Assembly (NCBI GenBank): GCA_022606425.2
Contig: JAHDVF020000676.1
Location: 558,001-622,000 of the forward strand
Reading direction: 5' to 3'
DNA length: 64,000 bases
Origin: Lepidostoma basale
Taxonomy: Eukaryota > Arthropoda > Insecta > Trichoptera > Lepidostomatidae
A program made the position numbers and the translations under genes. The notes under the pieces are model-generated. The model was not told where the DNA came from and searched no databases. It worked only from the letters and a program-made list of their open reading frames with translations. This document shows, piece after piece, positions 11,201-23,200 of this stretch (its first letter is position 1; each line of letters starts with the position of its first letter).

Positions 11201-14200
11201 TTGTAACAGTACCTATATATTATAAAATACTTAATAAAAGTTATGTTTTATTTCTGAAATAAACCATTTTAAAAAAAATAACACATTATTTTACGAATGT
11301 TTTTTGTTGTTGCGAAAAAATTATTAGATCTGAATTTTATTGAGGAAGCGAGAGAAATAGATCAGGAACGAAAAGTGTTGCAGTCCATTATTTCTTCCTA
11401 CTCCTTCGGAGAGACGGCGTGATGGTTAGTTAGTTTGTTAGTTAGCTATATACTTTCAATACGTGCAATAAATATACATTATTTAAAATAATTTTTTGTG
11501 CGTTTTCAGAGTCTTAAATTGTTTTTATTATTGTTCATTCGTGTGAAGGACTTAAAATGCGGTGTAGCATTATGAAAATAAATATTAATATACTTTTGTT
11601 AGTTTTCACTATTTGATTTTCTTATAACCAACCGATTTCGCTCCCGCCAAAGCTTTTGTAACCCTGACGAAGCCCGGCAAGGCGAATCCGGTTGGTTGTA
11701 ACAAAATAAATTGATGTAACTGTGACTGTAAAAATCATAACACTGTTATTATTAATTTTTGTGTCGCGAGTGTCGCGACAGCTGTTTCGCCAACCGATGT
11801 TGGCTTTATCAGGTTAGAAACAAGTTACAAATAAATCAGTTGTTACAAAAGGTCAGGTCTAAACATCAGGCATTACCAACAACTCAAGTTGATGATGTCA
11901 ACAACGGTTTGCATTCGCCGTATCGACACTCAAAAAGTGAAAAAAAAAATACTCTGATATTATAACAGTGTTATAAATTTCAACAGTTAATAATGTTGAA
12001 GTATCATAGTGTTTCGGCCAAAACAAAGGACTAATAAAAGTGTATAAAATATTTTTATTTATTATTTATTATTAATACTACGAATACTTTGATCATTCCT
12101 CTCTGTATTTTTGTTCAGATAAACAAGGAGCGTAATCACTGAATTATGAATCCCTTTATTTGTTAACCTATTTGTCTAGCGTAGGAATGTGTTATTACAG
12201 TTCAGAAAACAGGGGAAAGGTAACACAAGTACTATAACACTATTCAAATCTATTTTTGTACTGTTTACAAAGCCTTAAGGAAATATTTGTTAAATACGTT
12301 AGAAAGGTTAAATAAAAACTAGATCTCAAGAAGATATTAAAAACCATTATAACACAACGAACCATCACGTCGTTTCCCCAGAAGGGAGGTAGAGAGAATA
12401 GACTGCCACTCTACTGTATCCTGACATATCTCTTGGGTCTTCCAAAAGGGACTTCCAAACTTTAACAGTTGATAGCGGCCATATTGTTGAAGCGGCATCT
12501 GTCAAATTGACTGTCATTTATTCAGTCTGTTTTGCCAAATACGTTATTAAGGTTAAATAAAAACTAGATCTTAATTAAAAATTAAAAAAACCATCATAAC
12601 ACAACGAACCATCACGTTGTTTCCCCGGAAGGGTAGGTAGAGAGAATATCCTGCCACTCTACTGTATCCTGACATATCTCTCGGGTCTTCCAATAGGGAC
12701 TTTCAAACTTTGACAGTTGATAGTGGCCATATTTTTGAAGCGGCATCTGTCAAATTGATTGTCATTTATTCAGTCGGTTTTGCCAAATTACCGTAGACGG
12801 ATATAGCGTTTAACAACACGTGCAAAAGATAAAATTATTATATCAAAATGCGTGTTCTGTTCGGGCAAAGTTCCGCGCGCTTCGCCCATTTTACGGTCGC
12901 CATAAGCGTCCTACCGAGAGGACTATTCGCAGTGTGGTGAATAATTTGAGTCTATTGGTTCAGTAATCGAGTGTCAGATTGGAGGATCGAAGCGGAGGAC
13001 AGGAGGAGTTGGAGGTGATGAATACTGGAGGCTAAGGCTCGATATGGGCTGTAGGGCCATCGAAGAAGAAGGTTCAGTAATCAATCAACTAACTCCCGTA
13101 CGTCGACGAAACGCAAGATCTGCTGATGCGTTCCTGGTATTATATAGTATAGTATATATTATGTTTTACCAGTACACAATAGATGCCTTAACCGCCCTAA
13201 CTTTGGGTTATTTACCGAGAAACGTGCAAAAAGTAGGTTTTTTATTAATGAAATTTATATAATATATAAAAAAATGTGTGACAAATCTGTATATGATAGA
13301 GTGACAAATGCAAGTACTCGTATAAGAAGTGAATGTGGTGCGAATGAAAGTGTTATGAACAAAATAAGGAAAGGGTCATTAAGATGGTTTGGACACATGG
13401 AAAGAATGAGTGAAGACAGAATGGTAAAGAAGGTATATGTAAACGACGTCAACGTAGCTAGAAATAGAGAAAGGCCGAGGAAAACGTGGCACGATCAAAT
13501 CAATCAATTATTGAATGTCGGTCACGTGAGGAGTCGGAGAAATCGACGTGCGTGCATGACAAGATGTATGAAAGCAGAAGAATCGAGAGAAGTATGTTAG
13601 GACAGAACAGTGTGGCGTTCCATTCTTTCTGCCAACCCATCCGGGGAGACGGCGTGATGGTTAGTTAGTTAGTTAATTATATATCAATTTTATTTTTTTA
13701 AATTACAAAACGTCAAATGCTCGGCCGCACACTTCGCCTGCCCCTTGTAAAACTATCATATTTATGAAAACTTGTACTCGAGTGTTGTTGACACGCGCGC
13801 GTATCCCTAACAGTTTGTACATTTTAGGTACATTACTTTTTCTCAAGCGCGTACGTGATACGGGATAGCGCAGAATGGTACAGTTACAGTGAATGTATCA
13901 CGTACGTTCAAATATGTAGGGTGGTTAAACATAAATATTGTTTGAAATGTCTGTTGAGATAATAAATTGATTTGATTTTGATCAGCATAACGTGATACAA
14001 TTTCATAAATCAGCTTTTCATGAAGCCGAGTGTAATTGCAAAACTTTTAATACACATTTCTCTTGATGGATGTAATCGCGTAATATAAAACAGGGTAATA
14101 TTTCCAAATATAATAGCCGTAATCACCACGATGGATAATGCGATTCAGGATTACTCTTTCGAATAGATGGAAGTAATATCGCTGCGAGCAGGAACTCGCA

Positions 14201-17200
14201 GTCAGCAGTACGCAATTACGAACATTGTAACGTACAAGAGGGTCTGATGTTCCCGCTCTGCCGGGGATATTACATAACTTTCGGTAGTGCTAATTCAAAT
14301 TCGAAAAGAATCCGGAGATTCTTTTGTTTCAATATTCCATTCTTAATTGAAAATAATCAGAATCTTCTCTTGACAGTTTTGAGCTTGGAAGTTGGTATGA
14401 AGTAGGTTGGAATAATGCCAAGAATTCCGGTCGGTTGTGAAGATTCGAAGTGACTTTTAGCACAGTCATGTTATTTTACAGTACAGAGAAACTAGTACTC
14501 CATCTATATCTATACCTGCAGTTCCCCAGTGATCCGAATTGTTTTAATTCATTTTAATTACACATAATATGATAAACAATAAGACTTAATAATGCATCAT
14601 AACGATGTTATAATGGTATTTATCCATTTACTGTATTTTGCGGACGATAAAACGCATCGGACCATGAGACGTACTACAATTTTTAGTGAAATTTTCAGAG
14701 TAAAAAATGCATCTTATGGTCCGAAAACTACGGTACCTACTTACATTGTACGTTTTCGGATATATCTACTTTCTAAATATCTACTTTCTAGAAGTTTTCT
14801 TACATTATATTCTGGGAAAGGCAGGTTTTGCCTTAGTAAGCCAATTTACCTTTAATAAAAATGATATTAAACTACTCACTAACTAACACAACAATCATAA
14901 TGTTTCCCCGGACCGGTAGGCAGAGAAGATTGACCGCCACATTGTAATATCCTGACATAACTCTCATGCCTCATTTACATTAATAAATCGTGACGCGCAT
15001 GCTAGTCGTTTGAACCTATTTATTTCGAACATGGCCGCATTTCAGTAATCGATTAGCATTCCTCGACTATTTTTTCCGTTCACACTATTTGTCAGTTGTT
15101 TGCAACACCCGATGATGCCAATATAGGTTGGCGAAACACCTGTCGCGACAAACTCATAATTAAATTGTGATACGTAAAATAAATAGTGAGTTTTTTGTGA
15201 TACGTAATAACAGTGTTTTAAATTAAAATATTTAAAAATAATCTTCTTTTTCTTCTTCTTCCTTATTGTAGACCTATGTGGTCTGTTCTCCAGAGTGTTG
15301 CTCCTCCTGTGAGGTAGATTACCAGCTGTCTTTCCATCTTTTAGTAGGTCTTCCACGAGGACAAGTACCTTATAGGGGAGTCTGGTGGTGTCCATTCTTT
15401 GAACATGACCGTACCAGTCCCCTCATCTGCTCCATCTTATGATATCCTCAACCTCACATATTTATCTTATTCTGGTGTTCCTCACGCGATCTCTCAGTGT
15501 TTTGTCTGCTATCGTCCTCAGTGTCTTCATTTCGGAAGTCCTCAAAACTTGTTTGGTCCTTACTGTGTCTGCCCTTGCTTCGACGCCATATGTTATTATT
15601 GGTCTTACGCATGCTTTATAGATTCTCATCTTACTCTTTATGGCCATGTCTTTGTTTTTCCATATTGTAGATTTTAGAGCGTGAGAGATTACAGCTGCCT
15701 TATTTATTTGGGCTTGTACTTATTTTTTCCCGCAGATCAGCTGCCCCCACCAGGTCTATGCCTAGATACTTGAAGGTCCTGAACTGTTCTATGGGTTGAT
15801 TTTCTATAACCAGTTTACATGTTTTGGGTGTTTTGGAAAAGGTCATACATTTGGTTTTTTCGATAGAGATCGTCAAATCGATCATTAATAATAATAATTA
15901 TGCTACATTTTGATCAAAATGATCAAAATGTTGTGTAAAATAACGGCGCCAAGTTAAAGGCATAAAAATTGGAGAGACATCTCCAGGCGTAATCTAATTC
16001 TTTCACAGTGCATTAATAAAGATTTCTGTGAATGCTTCCCAGTCTTAATAGATGACGCTAGTGTAGAGTGAAATAAAAAAAATAAAAAATGTGAAGACAA
16101 GTGCAGAATTCTAGCATATACGAGTATATACCTATATCTTAAAAAAAAATTATCAGACGTAGTGGTCGTAAGAAGGGCGGAATGAGGAATGTTGTTAAAC
16201 ATAAAGCGATCGCTCAACCCAACCAATGACAGGTCGTAAGACCTGTAAACGCCTCTTTTTTTGTTACATCTTATGCAAATCTTCGTCTCTATTGAGATAA
16301 AATTAATCCTTATAACATAATTATGCTAATTTGTATAGCACCGTTTCCATGAGTACTCACTTCAATGTTGTGACGAAAAGTGAACAGGTTTGATTATAAT
16401 GGCTGAGGCTACAGTTGCTACCTATATAAGTGCTGTAAGATTAATGTAACTCACCGACAACATGCATGTAACTTGTTTTCATGACTGTGTGGAACGAAGG
16501 TGCATCTGCCGACACCTCGCAGCGATAGCGGCCCGACAGCGATGGTGACAGTGAGCGGAGGACCACTGAGGCTGGACCCGATCTGCTTACCTGAAAAGTT
16601 GACATTATTATAATTTTTTATTTTTATTTTTAAAAAGACTAATATCAATGATATTAGAATTTATTTTACAATTTTCAATGTGAGCAGAAAATAGCTCATT
16701 ATTATGAAGAAGGAACCTGGTCGTGTCCAGGCCTGAACCCAAGTCCCCTGGATCAGGAGCCAAGCGTTCTATCCCCTAGACCACCACCCGGTTCTCATAA
16801 TCTCAACACAACAACTATAAACCATCAGACCTAGAGACTTTCTCTGAATTCATATAGCAGGTCATACACGCACGTCTTCCTAATTCTAACCGACATTTTA
16901 AATTTGATTAATTAAGTCATTCTATTTTCTTCTCGGTCTCCCTCGACTCGATCCTTTCATAACTTTGTACTTAATATTTTATATCACTCTACATTCATCC
17001 CTGACATAAGCAATTGAAATTCTGTCATACACCGTTTGAAATGCACGCATACGTCTAAGCTATCTTATCTTTACCACGTTTATTTGGCTCATATCCAAGA
17101 AGGATTAGAAGAACTGCCAATTCCATGCTTCACACCCATGCATAAGGTTTGGAATCAGTATTATAAATGATAATTGATAAATTGAATATATGATCATTTT

Positions 17201-20200
17201 CACATTGATTGATATTTATTATTTTCCAATAACTTCATTTAAAACTACAATCGCATTTTTACTCACACCAACCTTTCGACATCACATGAACATGCTACCA
17301 TAAAATATAAATTCAGTCACCGGTTCTAGGTTCTCCTCATTGTAACCTCACCGGTGCAAATCGAATAACTTTAAATTAACTAAATAAATGTTTCGCTGTC
17401 TTCTCTGGAGAATAGATAAAGAGGATATACCGTAGGTTATATACAATAGGATATGCAATTATTTCAAGTCTATACCTCGATTTTGTGGTCCATTTTAGTC
17501 GTTAACTTAACCTCCCACGGCACTTGGCAGCCGAAATATTGAGCAGCCATTTAAAGGAGCCAATGAGTCAATCGACGGCCAGTTGGACCATTCCGCCGAG
17601 TGATAATCCGTTTCAGAACACATAATATGTCTAGCTAAATATTCGCCTATACTACATTGGCTGCTCGCAGCCAGAGCATTACCAGAGGCAGGTTGGTTAT
17701 GGCGGCTGGCAGATAAAACAATCTATGTAACGCTGTCGAAGATATCGAGAACAAACAACTCACACCCTCTAGCCCGGCTAAGTTTTCACCATCATGGTAT
17801 TTCAATTGACCATGTTCTCTGCAGTAGCGGTACTCCCATAGAAGCCCAGAAGCCCGGCATGCGTAAGAAAATTTTGAATCAAAACCTCTTCTGGCTTACA
17901 GAGGTTCAGTTCTTGTGGCTATTCCTCTCACGTCTGATGGGAACATTGTTGGAAGGTGATTTGGTGGGTTGTTGGTTTATCCGATAACTTAGATTTTGGG
18001 GTTTTGATTCAAAATTTCTTACGCAAGCCGGGCTTTTGGGCTTCTATGGGAGTACCGTCACTGGTTCTCTGATTGATGGATCCTGAAAGCCATCATAACG
18101 TAATGTGTCAGAAATATAATAGTACTCACGTCCACGTCCACTCCGGGCAGAGGGAACACCTTGGTGTGGGGCAGCTCCTTGGGGATATAGCGGAAGAACT
18201 CCTGGCGGCCCTTGTACCATTTGACGCTGTAGAGCGCGTCTTGCTCCAAGTCATATCGGCAGTGCAGGGATACCGTGCTGCCGGCCGCCGCCGCCTCGGG
18301 GACAGAGACCCGGACATCTCTCAAGCCCCCAGCGCCTTAAAATTAAGAAGAAATCTTATTATAACATATCTTTTGCGTGTCACTTTTAGTCACCCGTTTA
18401 TATAAAATGTTACTTGATCATGAGAAATTAAAAAAAAAAACTATAATTGTTTGCTGAAAATTGGAAAAAAATATCCGTTACAAAATTCCGTGCGGAATTT
18501 GAATAAACATCTGGCTGAGGTAAGATCTCTCGGGTCAGTCACTAGTCATTCCGTATTAAACATAGGTCTCCCTTCCAGACTCCTAAAATTCTCACTCTCT
18601 AGTCACTCTCTCCCATTGACCTCCTGCCACTCTCTTGATGTCATCAGACTTTTTAGCTTGTGGTTCTCCCGAGTTTCTATAGCTGGTTCTTGCTGGTTCT
18701 AGGGTGCATTGACCCCCTGAATGATCACAGGGACCCCCGGGGGTCCGTACGGACCACTTTGGGAACCACTGATCTAGAGTATCTATAATAAAATACTATT
18801 GTTATCTAGAGTACTGTGCTGCTCCACCCCTGATACATTTTGGTCATTCTTACTAAAATAAGGTTTATACATTTATATATAAAAAAATACTCCAAATAAA
18901 CATTTAAAAAACTGCACTGTTGAAATAATTCTTTTGAAAATTGAAGTACTGAATAAAGTTGTAAATTTATTTTCTTGATACACGTTCATTGTAAATCATT
19001 TTCAGTTTTGTTCCACTTGTTCTTTAGATCATAGTGGTTTCAGCAGCTTGTTGCCATCTTCTGGTGTCTGATTCTTCCAATTGCGAGCTGCCGAAACTGG
19101 TTGATACTAAATGACACCAGGAAAAACTAAGTAGGAAACTGTATCTCAATAGAGACGAAGATGCAAATTAGAAACAGAATATGGTGGTCGAGGCGTTTAC
19201 AGGACTTATGACCTGTCATTGGTTGGGTTAAGCGTACGCTTTATGTAATACAACATTCCCCATTCCGCCCTTCTTATGACCACCACGTCTGACAAATTTT
19301 TGGAAGATCTATATATTCTACAATGTTGGGGAACACTTCACATTTTTTAGTTCAATCTACACTAGCGCCATCTATCTTTGCATCTTCGTCTCTATTGAGA
19401 TACAATTAATTCTTAAAAATGATAACCCGGTAGGTATAATCCAGTATTTGTCTACAAGTATTTGTAAACATTCAAAATGTTGAAGGAAACTTCTGGCAAA
19501 AATACATATTTTTATTTATTTATTATGACAATTGTAGATGCCAACATTGGTTGGTGAAACGACTGTTGTGTACAATAAATAAATTGACGATTGTCTAGCG
19601 GACAGAATGTCTGGCTTCTGTTCAAACCCGGTCTCTTCTTCAAAATAATGATCTATTATTTCTGCACACTTTGAGATTATTAGCACTGATTTAAATCTGC
19701 AATTTTTCTTTGTCTTTTACATTATTTTCAATGGATAAATTTATAATATTTTATTTAAACCACCTATGCGAGCCAGTCAATGGGCCCTTATGCCTTATAC
19801 CAGTGATCCCCAACCTTTTTGTCGCCGCGGACCGGTCAACGTTTCATAATTTTACCGCGGCCCAGTGGGGGGGACATTGAATGCAGTTTTAAAAAAAAAA
19901 TAATAACAATATATTTGTACAATATACCATATAATAATAAAATTGACAAATAATAGTAGAGAAAACACGGAATTACTAAGAATTTTAAGCTATAATTAAG
20001 TTTTATTGGGTATGATCGATTTTTCAAAAGTAATTTTGATTTTAAGCAGGCCCTTGCGCGGCCCAGTACCATTTGGTCCACGGCTCGGGGGTTGGGGACC
20101 ACTGCCTTATACCATATACTACAGGTGTGGTCAACCTCTTTTGAGTCGACGTGCCAAAAAAAACTCAAATATTATTTCTCGTTGTGTGGCGTGCTCAGGC

Positions 20201-23200
20201 AGTAAAAAATTCCAAAATATACAACAACAACAACAAAACCATCACGCCGTTTCCCCGCAGGGGTAGGCAGAGAGAATGGACCGCCACACTACTCTATCCT
20301 GGCAAACCTCTCTAGCTTCCTCCACATTCATACAACGAGTCATACACGCACGTCGATTCCTCCGACTTCTAACATGACCAACCTTTAAAATTTGATTAAT
20401 TTGGTCATGCCATGTTTTCCTCGGTCTGCCTCGACTTCGTACCCCATTTACATCATTAACGTATACTTTCTTAACCATTCTTTCTCCATCCATGCGTTCC
20501 ATATGTCCGAACCAACGCAGCGATCCTTTCATAATTTTGTTCATAATACCTTCTTCCGCTCTACATTCCTTTCTTATATCAGCATTTGAGATTCTGTCGT
20601 ATATCGTTCTACCACACATACGTCTTAGGGACCTCATCTCTACCGCATTTATTCTACTCTCATCCTTCTTTTGCCAGTTCCATGCTTCGCTTCCATACAT
20701 TAAGGTTGGGACCAGAACTCCATTGTGAACGGCCGTTTTCGCTTTCATTGATAAATTCTTGTTTCCAATAACTATTTTTAAAGCTCCATTCACTTTGTTA
20801 CCCGCACCAACCCTTCTTTCGACGTCACTATCCGTTCGGGCATCTGCTGTGAACATGCTACCTAAATACACAAATTCCCTCACCTGTTCCAAGTTCTCTT
20901 CGTTCACACTTATATTACAAACTGTCATTTGCTCTTCCCTTTCGAAAACCATCACCTTTGACTTTCCGACATTCATCATTAAATCATTTGACTTGCATAC
21001 CTCATTCATTCTCGACACCAAGATTTGTAATTCGTCCGCACTATCCGCAACGAGAACGGCATCGTCCGCGTAAAGCAGACAGTTTACAGATAAATCACTC
21101 ATCTTAGCACCAGCATTTATACCTTTGAGTTCTTTCATACACTTGTCCATATACAGATTGAACAACCATGGAGACATCACGCAGCCCTGCTTAACACCCT
21201 TCGTGATATCAAACCAAGGCGTGATGTCTCCATTTACCCTAACACTGGCAGTGCTCCCTTCGTAGAGAGAAGCAACCGCCTGTATCAGTTTTGTGCTCAC
21301 TCCGTATTCGGACAAGATTGACCACAGTTTATCTCTGTTCACTCGATCATAGGCTTTTTGCAAATCGACAAACGCACAGAAAAGCTTACGGTTTTTGGCC
21401 ATAAACTTCTCCGCAAGCGTTCGAAGTGCAAAAATCTGATCCATACATCCTCTTCCGGTCATAAAAGCGCCTTGAACATCCCATACTCTTTCAGTCGTCG
21501 TCTTTTTTACTCTTTCTATTAAAATTCGGCCGTAGAGTTTACCAACGGCGCTTAACAGACTTATTGCCCGGTGATTTCCGCAGTCCATACGAGACCCCTT
21601 TCCCTTATATAGAGGCATGATGACAGCCCTCCTCCAGTCAAGCGGCGTATATCCTTCCTCTAAACACTGGTTAAAGAATTCCAAAATATATATAATAAAA
21701 AATTTGTTTTTTTGAGTTTTATTTACAAGCTTAAAAATTACAATAGCGTATCATAAAAATAAAGTCATAAAATCAATAAATATATACATTAGTTATTTAT
21801 CAATGAGATTTTTGGTGTTGTACATTCGATGACAAATTCTTAATATCTGGTTCATATTCCGTCACTTTTAGTAATACAAACGACCAACTGGATTCATCAG
21901 TCATGCTCGTCCTTAAAATACATTTTACCAAATTCATTTCACATAAATATTGTTTTAAGTTGCCACGATAAAAAAATAAAAGATTTTCGTTTATCTTGGG
22001 AAACATTTAATACTCGTAATTAATAAAACGGAATAAATGAATAATTCACGGATTATTGAATCAATTTTTTTATTTATCCACTTCAATACCGTAAGGCCAC
22101 TGGTGGCCGCTACGTAGGCGCATCATCAATACCGTGAGGCCACTTTGCATTAAAAATGATTCCAGTAGGAATTTTAAAAATGAACCTTCTGACTTTGGTC
22201 GATCTTATTGTAAAATGAATTTTTGTAGAAGTCGAGCACTAGGGTTATCACTTATGGTGAGATTGATATAAAGGATCAAAAGGATATTTATCGAAAGAAT
22301 TCAATTTCAAGTGATAATAGACAAGAACTAATTCAACATACTTTGATTTTTTAATGTTTGCTTTCAATAAATATATATTTTTTTAAAAATGTACAAATTA
22401 TATTTATTTATGCTTGTGACAACCCTGAAAGAAAAATCAAATATACGAAATTTCGATAATGCAACTTGAAACATTTAAACTCGATATATAATTTTATAGT
22501 AACTTTTATACTAAAATAAATTTTTCATTTGTTCCAATGAATCATTTCTTCAATATTATTTCAAAGTTCTTGCTGGTTAAGTGCCTAATTACAGCTTATT
22601 TAAAAAACGGTGGATACGTGTAACATAAATTAAATAAACACAAAAGTCCGGATCGTCCATGTCAACATGTGCAACATCGAAAAAACCATTATGTGTTACA
22701 TTATGTGCTAAATTAAAAAAACGGCGGATTCGTGGAACATAAATTAAATAGACAATATGTGCACCATCTAAAAAGAACATTTTGTGTTAAATTATTTTTA
22801 TTTTGTTATTTTATTTTATATCATTGCATTTTATATTATTTATTTTAGATTTATTTTGTAGATATTGGACGATCGAAGTGTGCGCGGGAGATGCCTATTG
22901 GTGGCGACGAGGTTCGCAACCCATCACACCGCGTCTCCCGCGGAGCGAAAAGAGAAGGATGGAGTGCCGCATCAGTGAAAGTGTGACAGTCCATTCTTTC
23001 TGCCTACCCTTTCAGGGAGATGGCGTGATGGTTAGTTAGTTAGTTAGTTAGGTAAACTTTAAACATAATGCATAAAATCCATTTGCCCTATTTTCTTTTA
23101 AATAATTAAAAACATGCGGTATGTGAGTGTTTTTAAGCTAAAAATAGCACGGTACATAAACGGATTAAAAATTAAACTGAAAAATTAAAATTATATTTTT

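Larger units (their letters stand above)
6059..16454 (-). other. intron 3 of the beat-family gene
   Basis: GTGAGT...CAG intron of 10.4 kb, nearly all LINE-A, LINE-B, LINE-C, FB1, FB2 and MITE-M1 sequence (listed separately). Stretches with no assignable repeat are 6280-6640, 9290-9660 (GC-rich in part), 11040-11330, 12000-12290 and 13690-14870. Confidence 0.85.
16591..18129 (-). other. intron 2 of the beat-family gene
   Basis: GTGAGT...CAG intron of 1539 bases. It holds a SINE-S2, a decayed LINE-A, a LINE-B piece and a terminal-inverted-repeat element whose outer edge lies about 70 bases from the exon 2 donor. Confidence 0.88.

Noticed and set aside
15110..15136. Canonical hammerhead ribozyme annotated as ncRNA
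   Set aside because: The core has one extra base between CUGANGA and helix II, this copy starts CGATGA, and helix I/III partners are unclear, so it is reported only as a finding.
16715..16795. tRNA gene on the minus strand
   Set aside because: Same reasoning: it is the head of SINE-S2, with copies at 19596 and 40490.
18710..18775. Complete hAT element
   Set aside because: CCGTACGGACCACTTTGGGA and ACCACTG look like one hAT end, but I found no matching opposite end or target duplication.
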